Part shown: piece by piece, positions 1 through 7,773 of the stretch
How positions within the stretch are numbered: the stretch's first letter is position 1
How the letters are laid out: each line of letters opens with the position of its first letter
DNA from: CAYZTD01 sp964638155
Lineage (GTDB): Archaea; Thermoplasmatota; E2; DHVEG-1
Assembly (NCBI GenBank): GCA_964638155.1
Contig: CAZWYI010000033.1
Span: forward strand, 1-19,345
Length of the DNA stretch: 19,345 bases
Reading direction: 5' to 3'
Notes under the pieces: generated by a model
Database searches by the model: none
What the model was told of the DNA's origin: nothing
The model's input: only the letters and a program-made list of their open reading frames with translations
Made by a program: the position numbers and the translations under genes

Positions 1-73
1 TGTGTTCTAATTTAAAAAAGAAGCAGAATTTAGACTAAAGTGCGAAATTCAGGTTTATAATAAAAATATAATC

Positions 74-430
74 GTGCCAATAAGTAACCCAAATGATTGC
101 ACGCTTAGGCTTTCTCATTTGAAAAGTTGGAAAGAACTTTCCATTGGTTCATATGGCATACTTGAACCAAGAACTGAAAAAATAAGAAAGACGAGAGTTG
201 AAGATATCGATCTAATTATTGTTCCAGGTGTTGCATTTGATAAAAAAGGAAATAGAATTGGTCATGGAAAAGGATACTATGATAGACTTTTAGATAAAAC
301 AAATGCCACTAAGATAGGACTTGCTTTTGAATTTCAATTATTAAAGGAAATTCCAACTGATAAACATGATTTACCCATAGATATACTTATCACTGAAAAA
401 AGAATTATTAAATGCCAAGATATGCTTTAA
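74..430 (+). CDS. 5-formyltetrahydrofolate cyclo-ligase, C-terminal part
   Basis: The enzyme converts 5-formyl-THF to 5,10-methenyl-THF with ATP (5,10-methenyltetrahydrofolate synthetase, cytosolic). The sequence carries the family's YGILEP block and the signature PGVAFDKKGNRIGHGKGYYD, which forms the nucleotide/folate site, followed by the usual C-terminal strand-helix units. The family is about 180-200 residues long, so the N-terminal third is missing. A GTG at 74 could start translation, but family-like sequence (FKKEAEF, then NIIVPIS) continues upstream in the same frame to base 11, where an in-frame TAA at 8-10 ends it. The gene is therefore either cut by a nonsense mutation or sequence error, or this is a remnant whose N-terminal half lies outside the window. 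Its last 23 bases overlap the convergent C11-like gene. Confidence 0.8.
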   Translation: MPISNPNDCTLRLSHLKSWKELSIGSYGILEPRTEKIRKTRVEDIDLIIVPGVAFDKKGNRIGHGKGYYDRLLDKTNATKIGLAFEFQLLKEIPTDKHDLPIDILITEKRIIKCQDML

Positions 431-1820
431 CAAAATCATCCCACATAGTATCTCTTGAAATAGCTAGTTCTTCATAAGTACAGGGCATTTCACCAGATAT
501 AATATATTTATTGTATACTTCTTTCTCAGATGGAAAATAGATATTAAGACCATGTATAGGATCATTTTCAACTTTTTTAATATAAGGAACAGTTCTATCT
601 ATATTTACTAAAACACCTTCGCAATATTTTTCTAAAAAATTATTATCAGTTTTTTCTTTTAGTTTTTCACAGAAATCATACAGATCAATAACACCATTAT
701 AAGCTGTAAAATTAAACGCATATATATAATGCAAAAGGCTAAATAATTTAGACCCAGGTTTTGCATAACATTTGCTGCTTTCTCTAGATTTTGATCTAGC
801 ATATGCTATATCATTAAATATTTCTTCATCTTGAATATTAACTATTAAAAATCTAGATAACTCATTTAAAGCATATAATAAACCATTAATATTAGAATTG
901 TTAATCACACCAATATTATCAAAATGTTTTATTGTTTGAAATTTTTTGAAAGAAAGCTTGTTAAAAAATTTATTTAAAGGCCTTATTTCTCCAAACCACT
1001 CCTCATGATAATAAAAAGAAATTGGATCTAAAATCTCAGTTGTATATCCAGAAAATTCTTCTGGATTCATATCTGAGTTGTTGTATAGTTCCCAAACTGA
1101 TTCGTAGTATCTATATACAATTCTACTAGACAAGCAGTCCTGTGTTCCAAGGCAAAAATCAACATAGGATGATAATTCATATGCCATCTCAATTGTATTC
1201 ATCGCACAACTGGTATATATCAGATCTATTTTTTCCTCGCCATTTCTAGTAATATTTTTAAAAGCTTCTCCAAGTCGTGGTGTACTAAACCCAATATTTC
1301 CTTTTTTTATTTTCTTATTTTGAGTCCCGTAAGTATCATGAACACAAAATACCTGCCAACCAGTTCCAGCTGAGCCATAATAAATAACTGCATAGTGCTC
1401 GGCTGGATAATATTTCATCATATTTTTTACAAATTCTTCCATTGTAACTGGGTTTGAGGTATCAACTTCAGAAGGCCAACCTAGATTTTCATTTAAATTT
1501 ATTCTTTCACCAGATCCATCAAAATATAATATCTTTGAATCATTAGGTGGAACTCCATCATATAAAGCTAATAAGTTAAAATCATTTTTTGAACCTATCT
1601 TTGAAAGGTTTTCTAAAAGTGGTTCAGCGTAAGGTTGCATGTTTGAGTCACAGCACATATAATACATTACTGTCCATTTTGCAATACCATTCTCTTGATT
1701 CTCACAGAAACTAGGATTTGTAACATCTTTTGAATTTATTGAAATAGCAGATACAAAGACCGATGAAAAGATTAGCATTAAAAAAATTACTAAAGTTATT
1801 AATCTTTTAATAAATTTCAT
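408..1820 (-). CDS. Secreted C11 (clostripain-like) peptidase homologue, catalytic His replaced
   Basis: This is an exported protein of 470 residues. Residues 1-25 are a signal peptide (positive start, long hydrophobic core, ending VSA). The family opening W-T-V-M-Y-Y-M plus D58-S-N is at 49-60. The block around the catalytic His is at 142-155 (HYAVIYY, then GSAGTGW), where clostripains read WDHGxGW. The catalytic Cys block is at 199-214 (DLIYTSCAMNTIEMAY), with Cys205 kept. In my alignment the catalytic His position is Ala151 (codon GCT, bases 1368-1370), so the His-Cys dyad looks incomplete and the protein may be inactive or may use another base. The ATG at 1820 follows an SD GAGGT. There is no transmembrane segment after the signal peptide, so it should be released or surface-held. 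Family assignment is confident; activity is doubtful. Confidence 0.8.
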   Translation of the reverse strand: MKFIKRLITLVIFLMLIFSSVFVSAISINSKDVTNPSFCENQENGIAKWTVMYYMCCDSNMQPYAEPLLENLSKIGSKNDFNLLALYDGVPPNDSKILYFDGSGERINLNENLGWPSEVDTSNPVTMEEFVKNMMKYYPAEHYAVIYYGSAGTGWQVFCVHDTYGTQNKKIKKGNIGFSTPRLGEAFKNITRNGEEKIDLIYTSCAMNTIEMAYELSSYVDFCLGTQDCLSSRIVYRYYESVWELYNNSDMNPEEFSGYTTEILDPISFYYHEEWFGEIRPLNKFFNKLSFKKFQTIKHFDNIGVINNSNINGLLYALNELSRFLIVNIQDEEIFNDIAYARSKSRESSKCYAKPGSKLFSLLHYIYAFNFTAYNGVIDLYDFCEKLKEKTDNNFLEKYCEGVLVNIDRTVPYIKKVENDPIHGLNIYFPSEKEVYNKYIISGEMPCTYEELAISRDTMWDDFVKAYLGI

Positions 1821-1911
1821 CTTTAAATACCTCTATTTTTATATTAATATATAAAAAAGGTTAAATAAATTTTTGTAAAGAAAATAACAAAGGCGAAATA
1901 CTATTGTAATT

Positions 1912-1944
1912 ATAATAAAAAATTGTTACCTTATGTAACAATTT
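1912..1944 (-). terminator. Hairpin plus U-tract terminator of purP
   Basis: Two perfect 10-base arms (AAATTGTTAC at 1920-1929 and GTAACAATTT at 1935-1944) flank a five-base loop. On the minus strand the second arm runs straight into a run of T residues. The purP stop codon (1931-1933) lies inside the loop. This is a bacterial-style intrinsic terminator; archaeal terminators are often plain U-tracts. Confidence 0.6.
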
Positions 1945-3064
1945 CTCTTAATCTATCACTTTCTGCTGCTTTTTTAATTTCCATAGCAATTCTTTCACCA
2001 TAGGATATAGAATCACCATATAGATATCCACTATGCGGTGTAAAACGAGTCAAGGGACTTCCAGGTATTCTCATAGACACGTCAAACACTACCATCTCTT
2101 CACGACCTCTGTCTGCTGCAATTGCACCCTGGAGTGCAAAAGGACCAATTATTCCAGGTGGAACTTCTTTTTTAGTTGTTTTTACAAATTTTTCACCAAG
2201 AACAAATATTTTTTCAATTATACTTTCCTTTGTAGTTGCAGCGATATGCCCTGTTTCTATCATTTTTGGTTTTAAATATTTTAATACCTCGAGTTGTTCA
2301 TCAGCAGGAAGCCTTAAAAGTCCGTCTAAGTTGGTTTGTCTTCTAGTATCAGTACCCATTATTTCTAAAGAATCTTCAATTACAGAATAAAAATAATTAA
2401 AATTTACTTGAGCACCCACGACATATTCCTCGATTACAGCTTTATCAAGTGCATGTTTAGTAATAAGTTTTTTAGAAAGCATTTCTTTTGATTTCTTCTT
2501 GTAATCTTCATAATCTATTGCATAAAAAAACGCTCTTTCGTATCCTCTAATTGCTTCGTTTACTTTTACTATAACTAGTTTATCAATATCCTTTGGATTT
2601 TTGTATATTTTTGGGTATCTTATTCCTGCTTTTTTGAGTAGATAATATTGGTTTTTTGGAACATCTCTTTCTTCTAGTTTTACCATTTCGCGTGTACCAT
2701 AGATTGGTACTTTGAAATTGTTTTCAACATCTTTAAAATCATCAAAATAAACCCAGAAATACCTGTTATGAATGAAAATAGTGTTTCTTTTTCGTAGTTC
2801 TTCTTGAATCTCTTTTTTTGTTACATCTGAAAACTTAGGTAAGATTATTGTTTCATCTATGCATCCGCGTCCATCTTTTTTTGTTTTATAGTATTTTGTA
2901 TAAGTTTTTTCCCTTCCTTTTTGACACACTGCAAGAGTTTTGAAACCATGTTTTTTAGCACCTCTGCATACATCGAGACCTGAGTGTCCACCTAAAACAC
3001 CTATTGTAATATCATCATTATCATAACTATCTATAATGTTTTGAATATCCTTTCTTTTTATCAT
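1931..3064 (-). CDS. purP: 5-formaminoimidazole-4-carboxamide ribotide synthetase (FAICAR synthetase)
   Basis: PurP makes FAICAR from AICAR, formate and ATP, the archaeal replacement for the folate-dependent PurH transformylase step in IMP synthesis (cytosol). The protein is 377 residues, full family length. It has the N-terminal nucleotide-sugar-binding loop (GVLGGHSGLDV, 22-32), the family block GTREMVKLEERDVPKNQYY (123-141), then an ATP-grasp fold with Lys/Glu ligands (EEYVVGAQVNFNY, 212-224). The C-terminal PurP signature is at 328-352 (DVSMRIPGSPLTR, then GYLYGD). The ATG follows GGGAG. It stands alone between two exported proteins, with its own terminator. The folate ligase gene nearby also touches formate/C1 metabolism, but on the other strand. 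Confidence 0.95.
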   Translation of the reverse strand: MIKRKDIQNIIDSYDNDDITIGVLGGHSGLDVCRGAKKHGFKTLAVCQKGREKTYTKYYKTKKDGRGCIDETIILPKFSDVTKKEIQEELRKRNTIFIHNRYFWVYFDDFKDVENNFKVPIYGTREMVKLEERDVPKNQYYLLKKAGIRYPKIYKNPKDIDKLVIVKVNEAIRGYERAFFYAIDYEDYKKKSKEMLSKKLITKHALDKAVIEEYVVGAQVNFNYFYSVIEDSLEIMGTDTRRQTNLDGLLRLPADEQLEVLKYLKPKMIETGHIAATTKESIIEKIFVLGEKFVKTTKKEVPPGIIGPFALQGAIAADRGREEMVVFDVSMRIPGSPLTRFTPHSGYLYGDSISYGERIAMEIKKAAESDRLREIVT

Positions 3065-3118
3065 AAAAACTCCCTTACTCAGATTAGATTAAATAGAAAA
3101 CAAGTTTTTTAGTTTGTT

Positions 3119-3156
3119 GGTAAAAAAAAGATAAAAAGAGATTATTTTTCTTCTCT
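3119..3156 (-). terminator. Terminator of the 419-residue secreted protein gene
   Basis: A short stem (AGAGA at 3137-3141 with TCTCT at 3152-3156) overlaps the stop codon. On the minus strand it is followed by two T-runs (TTTTTATCTTTTTTTT, about 3122-3137). The T-tract is the stronger evidence. Confidence 0.45.
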
Positions 3157-4414
3157 AAATCAATAGTTCGAAAAAATCTCTAAACAAATTGCTTTCAAAA
3201 TTTTCTAAATAATTCAAAAATCTGTATTCAATAGACTTCTGCTTTGACCACGTTCCAACTCCAAATTTTACTCTAACAGTTTTCTGACCGCCGTTACCAG
3301 TAAAAGGAACATCCCACTTATAGTAACAACTACGTTGCATATGATTTTTTTGGGTATAACTTACTCTAACTACATCTTCACTACCATATCTAAGATTATA
3401 ACCCTCGGTAGGTGATACGGTCAATCCTGGATTCCTTAAATCATCAGATACAAACTCAATATTTGCAGTATCAACCCTCCAATCTAATCCTCCTCCTCCA
3501 ATATTTTTGACTGGGATGTCAATAGAATAAGTTCCAGCAGAGCGAATATCGCCCTTGTATCTGGATGAAGGTACATGTAAACTTGGGTTGGAATCAAAAT
3601 AGTATTCTCCTTTTATTTTTACATCTTTTAAGAAGAATTCAAACATTTCCTCATTACCTACACCCGCTATTAATTTACAATCTAGTCTAATTAATATTCG
3701 AAAACTTTCATCTAGCTGATTATTAAGAATACTTTTAAAAGTAGTTGAGCTTGCTTTGTAGTCATTAACAGTATCTTCACGCCAATCATCACCTGCAGGA
3801 TATCCTATGTCTTTTGGACGCCACTCAAGTATTTCTTTATGTATATCTCTAGAATTACCTCCATATATAATCTGAATGCTACTAATCTTTACCCAATCAT
3901 CGTTAGCTTCATTTGAAAAATCTTCACTACCAAAATTATAATCAAAATATAAATCAGCAGAAGTAAATTCAAAATCTTTTCTATTTACATCAATATCATA
4001 ATCTAAATCTGAAATGCGAAAATTTGGGGACTTTAATATTGCATGACCCTCATATTCTTCTGTACCTACTATTGGTCCACATTCCGCAGCACATACACCC
4101 CAAGCATCATTAAAACCTCTATGATCTGCTCCTCTAACAGAATAGATTCCATTATGATTATCAGGAGCCCAATCTATACAACCACCTGTATCACCATCAT
4201 ATATGTTATCATTATCATCATAGTCTAGATCCCAACTTCTATCAATTTCTCCAAAATTATAACTAAATGTTTCATATCCATAATTTGCTTCTATCTTTTC
4301 TTTTTCTGAAGAAGATTTGTTCTTTTCTACGTTTATTGCAACAGCAGCGTTTATAACCATCACAAAAGACAAGATGATGGTCAAGATTATTATACTTCTT
4401 TTACTATTGTTCAT
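3155..4414 (-). CDS. Secreted beta-rich protein of unknown function with C-terminal tail motif
   Basis: I do not recognise the family as a whole. I place the start at the ATG at 4414 (419 residues) rather than the GTG nine bases upstream, because that GTG is part of a GTGAT Shine-Dalgarno at the right spacing. Residues 1-27 are a signal peptide (IIILTIILSF core, ending AVA). The next 240 residues are acidic and aromatic, with a single Cys-rich stretch (WGVCAAECG), like a jelly-roll or lectin-type beta-sandwich. A second beta domain near 275-385 has an IPVKNIGGGGLDWRV strand and VSPTEG, resembling BACON/Ig-like surface domains. The last ~20 residues (YLENFESNLFRDFFELLI) resemble the end of the C25 peptidase encoded at 9609-12602. 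No catalytic motif is visible. It is probably a cell-surface or extracellular binding protein. Confidence 0.75.
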   Translation of the reverse strand: MNNSKRSIIILTIILSFVMVINAAVAINVEKNKSSSEKEKIEANYGYETFSYNFGEIDRSWDLDYDDNDNIYDGDTGGCIDWAPDNHNGIYSVRGADHRGFNDAWGVCAAECGPIVGTEEYEGHAILKSPNFRISDLDYDIDVNRKDFEFTSADLYFDYNFGSEDFSNEANDDWVKISSIQIIYGGNSRDIHKEILEWRPKDIGYPAGDDWREDTVNDYKASSTTFKSILNNQLDESFRILIRLDCKLIAGVGNEEMFEFFLKDVKIKGEYYFDSNPSLHVPSSRYKGDIRSAGTYSIDIPVKNIGGGGLDWRVDTANIEFVSDDLRNPGLTVSPTEGYNLRYGSEDVVRVSYTQKNHMQRSCYYKWDVPFTGNGGQKTVRVKFGVGTWSKQKSIEYRFLNYLENFESNLFRDFFELLI

Positions 4415-4462
4415 ATTTATCACATTTTTAATATACTTTCTCTATCTATAAAATTAAACTTA

Positions 4463-4478
4463 CTATTATATAAAATTT
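4463..4478 (-). promoter_or_regulatory. Putative TATA box of the 419-residue secreted protein gene
   Basis: On the minus strand the sequence reads TTTTATATAATAG about 55 bases before the ATG at 4414. This predicts a start site near 4444 and a short leader that includes the GTGAT Shine-Dalgarno. It lies in the duplicated segment that also follows the wHTH gene. Confidence 0.35.
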
Positions 4479-4505
4479 CTAACACAATATACCAAATACA
4501 GATTA

Positions 4506-4622
4506 TTACATATGATACGGATTAGGAAAAACATCAAATAAAATATCTTCAAAATCATTAAAAATTTTCTTAGAATTTTTATTATGAACCAAAAATAAGT
4601 AATTAATTATATTAATAGATAA
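4506..4622 (-). pseudogene. Remnant of the 3' end of a wHTH-regulator paralogue
   Basis: Read on the minus strand, this stretch encodes a C-terminal tail (NDFEDILFDVFPNPYHM then stop). It matches the tail of the intact regulator at 5008-5700 (FDKLEDMFFDIFPHPYHV then stop). Nucleotide similarity runs from about 4468 to 4620 against about 4971 to 5150, including non-coding sequence after the stop (AACACAATA...ACCAAAT). Upstream of about 4622 the match is lost and the frame soon meets stops. About eight codons are missing relative to the intact copy. This is a decayed tandem duplication about 0.5 kb from its source. Confidence 0.6.
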
Positions 4623-4642
4623 ATACAAAATAAAAAAATTAA

Positions 4643-4869
4643 TTAAACTAAATTTACAATACAAAAATATAAAAGATTATTTAGCCTAATAATCCTAAAT
4701 AATAACAGAACACGTTTTTGTAAAAAATCTTTTAAATTTATTGATTTATAACTTGGATCATCTATTTCAAATCCAAAACCATTGATTACATGTAACTTGC
4801 ATTTACTCCTACAATATTGATAGAGATGAGCATTAAAAACATAATTTTAGCAATTATTTTTCTTCTCAT
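4643..4869 (-). pseudogene. Broken small secreted-protein gene (signal peptide, then frameshift)
   Basis: An ATG at 4869 follows a strong AGGTGAT Shine-Dalgarno (4874-4880) and an upstream TATA-like AAATAAATTTATG. It encodes a clear signal peptide (MRRKIIAKIMFLMLISINIV, then GVNA) but stops after 27 codons at 4786. The next frame stays open across the same point, to a stop at 4643-4645, and reads like protein (KLHVINGFGFEIDDPSYKSI). This suggests one frameshift in a former secreted protein. A functional 27-residue secreted peptide cannot be excluded. I do not recognise the family. Confidence 0.35.
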
Positions 4870-5007
4870 TTAATCACCTTATCTCATAAATTTATTTTTT
4901 TCTAAGGTTCATTTTTTATCACATCAGACAAAAATTATAAAATTTATCATATAAAAATAAATCTGTTGGCATATAAAAGCTATAACACAATAAACCAAAT
5001 TACAAAA

Positions 5008-5700
5008 TTAGACATGATAAGGATGGGGAAATATATCAAAAAACATATCTTCTAACTTATCGAAACTTTTCTTAGTATTTTTCAACTTTTTCGGACGATT
5101 ATTTTTTTCTTTATATATCCAAAGCAAATAATCAAGTATGTCATCTGTAGAGCCATCATCTAAAAACCTATTTCTAAAAGACATAATTATATCATTTATT
5201 TTATAAGGGTCTTTTAATCTGTAAACTTTTTCATTTCCCTCTATGTTATATTCCATTATTTTGCATCTATTAAAAGATGTTAAAACTTTACTTCCCTCAA
5301 TAGGGGCACTTTCAATAATATCATCTTCTAAAAACTTATTAAGATAAACAGATATTTCTTTTTTATCTTTATCTAAGGTTTCACATATTGTTTTTAAGGA
5401 GCCGCAAGCATATCCACAAAAAAACAATATAATTGCCCTTGAGTTTTCATTTCTAATATATGAAATTAATTTTTTATTATCTATCCCATGTGAGTTAGAG
5501 ATGTAAAATCTGGTAAATCCATTTTTTTCCTGTTTAGATATTAATCTATGCTCTATCAAATAATTAATGTGATATCTAATCGTACCATCTGATAAATTTA
5601 ACTCTCTAATAATCTTTCTAAGATGAATACCAGGATACTCAAATATAAAATCAAATATCTTTTTTCTGTTTTTTAGATTTAAGATATTAGTTTTTTGCAT
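5008..5700 (-). CDS. Predicted transcriptional regulator with two winged-helix domains
   Basis: The protein has 230 residues and no membrane segment, so it is likely a cytosolic DNA-binding regulator. The first winged helix-turn-helix spans about 10-68, with recognition helix LSDGTIRYHINYL (36-48) and a wing ending TRFYIS. A second, weaker one spans about 83-140 (ICETLDKDKKEISVYLNKFL, then a wing). This arrangement fits the euryarchaeal family of predicted regulators with two HTH domains (COG3398-like). The C-terminal ~60 residues are charged and end PHPYHV; a decayed copy of this tail lies downstream at 4506-4622. The ATG follows GTGATC, and a TATA-like ATATATAAAG lies close upstream. Its target is unknown; the neighbouring exported-protein gene is a plausible but unproven candidate. 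Confidence 0.75.
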   Translation of the reverse strand: MQKTNILNLKNRKKIFDFIFEYPGIHLRKIIRELNLSDGTIRYHINYLIEHRLISKQEKNGFTRFYISNSHGIDNKKLISYIRNENSRAIILFFCGYACGSLKTICETLDKDKKEISVYLNKFLEDDIIESAPIEGSKVLTSFNRCKIMEYNIEGNEKVYRLKDPYKINDIIMSFRNRFLDDGSTDDILDYLLWIYKEKNNRPKKLKNTKKSFDKLEDMFFDIFPHPYHV

Positions 5701-5783
5701 ATAATGATCACACTTTCTTTATATATTAATATTTATGAAACTAGTATTTATAATTTTTCTCATATAAATATGTTAAATGCAAA

Positions 5784-5800
5784 TTAAATCAAAAAAATTC
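5784..5800 (-). terminator. T-tract terminator of thrS
   Basis: Just after the thrS stop the minus strand carries GAATTTTTTTGATTT, a U-rich tract of the type that ends archaeal transcripts. No stem is needed or seen. Confidence 0.35.
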
Positions 5801-5805
5801 TTTTC

Positions 5806-7686
5806 TTAACCTTTAAACTTAGGCCTTTTTGAAAGATAAACCGGCAGTGGCAGAATTTTCTGTGGATAGTCTTTTGTTTTATCAATAGCCAGTTTTTTAA
5901 TTTCTTCAAGACTGTAATCCTTATCTTCACCAATCTCTTTTCTTCTAAACCTTGGCCTAAACTTCTTACTATTTTTTTCTTTGTCACCTACAACAATTAT
6001 AATTGGAATCCATTCTTTTTCAGCATCACGAATCTTTCTTCCAACACTCTCCTCACGGTTATCTATATCCGATCTTATAATATAGCCCTCATCTGAATGT
6101 AACTCATCAATTAGTTTTTTACAATAAGAATTAAACTCATCACCAACAGGTATAAAACGAATTTGAGTAGGATTAAGCCACAGTGGAAGCATCGGTTTTA
6201 TTCCCTTATCCATTTTAATTGCTTCTTTTTCTAAAAGTGCATACATTACTCTTTCAATTGCTCCAGAAGGACTACAATGCAATATCAAAGGATGTTTATT
6301 TTCGCCATCTTTATCTGTAAAATTGATATCATATCTTTCTCCATTTTCAATATCAATTTGATCAGTACTAAGAGCAGATGCTTTATCTGATTTATCTACA
6401 AAGTTGAATTCAAATTTTAAAATAAAATAAAAAATTCTTTCATCCCACATTTCAACAAGTATTGGCTTATCAAGTTTTTTTACTAAATCCAAAATAAAAT
6501 CTTTATTTTCTTTGTAAAACTCTTTTGTAGTTCTAAGAGCCATTTCTATATCAGAATTATCTATTCCAATATTTTTTAAAACTGAAAGGCTTAAATCAAA
6601 TCTTACTTTAAACTCATCCATTGCCATATTCATATCAGATACCATTGCATGGACATCAGGCATTGTAAAAGCTCTAAGTCTTCTTAGGCCAGTTAGTTCT
6701 CCGGATTGTTCACGTCTGAATGAGTATTTAGTTAATTCATATAGTTTAAGTGGTAGATTTTTATATGAAATTGTTGCATCATGAGCCATTAAGAATTGAC
6801 CAAAACATGCAGCAAACCTTAAGAAAAAATTTCTTTTATCTGATTCTATTTGGTATTGTCTAGCTGGAAACCTTTGTAAATATTTTGAAAGTGTCGGATG
6901 CTCCATATCATACATTATTGGTGTTTCTACTTCCAGGCCACCATATTCTATTACTCTTTCATTTACATATTCCTCAATTAGTTTTTTGACAAATCTGCCT
7001 TTTGGGTAAAACCTCATGTTTCCACCGTCTGATGCAGGCTCGTAATCTGCAATCTCTAGTTTCTGCATGAGTTTAACATGAGCAGGAACTCCTTTTACTG
7101 CACGGGATTTTTCTTTTTCATAAACTGAAAAAGTCTTTAGGTTTTTATGATCTTTAAAATTAAATTTTGATATATCATAAAGATTTCCATCGGGAGTAAG
7201 AATATGCCAATAAGACGATAATTTTCTTTCTTTTTTTAGTGACTCGGTTTCCTCTTCACTTTCTTTTTCTGGAATTATTTCTTTTGATAGTTCACTTAAG
7301 GGATGACCCTTACATGAAATTTTAAAAGCCTTATACCATCCAAATGGAGAACGCTTTACATTAAAATTATTTTGTTTTAGCCCATATTCTATTTCAATTA
7401 AAATCTCTTGAGCTTTTTTGGGACTAGCTAAATTACTAGAAAGATGAGCGTATGGATAAAGCATAATATTTTTTACTTTCAACTGTTCTGCTGTTTTCGT
7501 AATATCATTTACTGCTTTTTCTACTGCTTTTTTGCTTGACTTTGCATCTATTTTTTCAACAGCTGTAAAAACAGTTAATGCTTCGTCAAATCTATCATGT
7601 TTTTTAGTTGTTTCTTCAGGTTTTTTGATTGCCTTCTTTTTTACTTCGTATTCGATATAATCGCTATGTAATAATAGTAATTTCAT
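5806..7686 (-). CDS. thrS: Threonyl-tRNA synthetase, archaeal type
   Basis: It charges tRNA-Thr in the cytosol. The protein is 626 residues, full length for the archaeal form. Residues 1-135 are the archaeal D-aminoacyl-tRNA-deacylase-like editing domain that removes mischarged Ser. Its block YPYAHLSSNL (His81) and GWYKAF (Lys119) match the positions of known editing residues. The class II core follows: motif 2 YSFRREQSGELTGLRRLRAF (321-340) and motif 3 SPSGAIERVMYALL (472-485). The zinc ligands expected for ThrRS are present as Cys294, His346 and His470. The anticodon-binding domain begins near 495, with DNREESVGRKIRDAEKEWIP. It has no bacterial TGS/N2 editing module. The gene is preceded by a 242-base intergenic region holding a structured element. 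Confidence 0.96.
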   Translation of the reverse strand: MKLLLLHSDYIEYEVKKKAIKKPEETTKKHDRFDEALTVFTAVEKIDAKSSKKAVEKAVNDITKTAEQLKVKNIMLYPYAHLSSNLASPKKAQEILIEIEYGLKQNNFNVKRSPFGWYKAFKISCKGHPLSELSKEIIPEKESEEETESLKKERKLSSYWHILTPDGNLYDISKFNFKDHKNLKTFSVYEKEKSRAVKGVPAHVKLMQKLEIADYEPASDGGNMRFYPKGRFVKKLIEEYVNERVIEYGGLEVETPIMYDMEHPTLSKYLQRFPARQYQIESDKRNFFLRFAACFGQFLMAHDATISYKNLPLKLYELTKYSFRREQSGELTGLRRLRAFTMPDVHAMVSDMNMAMDEFKVRFDLSLSVLKNIGIDNSDIEMALRTTKEFYKENKDFILDLVKKLDKPILVEMWDERIFYFILKFEFNFVDKSDKASALSTDQIDIENGERYDINFTDKDGENKHPLILHCSPSGAIERVMYALLEKEAIKMDKGIKPMLPLWLNPTQIRFIPVGDEFNSYCKKLIDELHSDEGYIIRSDIDNREESVGRKIRDAEKEWIPIIIVVGDKEKNSKKFRPRFRRKEIGEDKDYSLEEIKKLAIDKTKDYPQKILPLPVYLSKRPKFKG

Positions 7687-7773
7687 TTGAAATCAAAATT
7701 TGTAAAACAAATTATCGTTATTAAATATAATCCTCAAAAGTTCTAGATATAGTTTACACTAATTCTAGTAAAT

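Noticed and set aside
2033..2275. Open frame opposite purP, plus similar antisense frames opposite gcvT, gcvH, thrS, the C25 gene and the polyprenyl synthase gene
   Set aside because: They are shadows of conserved genes with low-complexity Cys/Phe/Leu-rich translations and no start signals.
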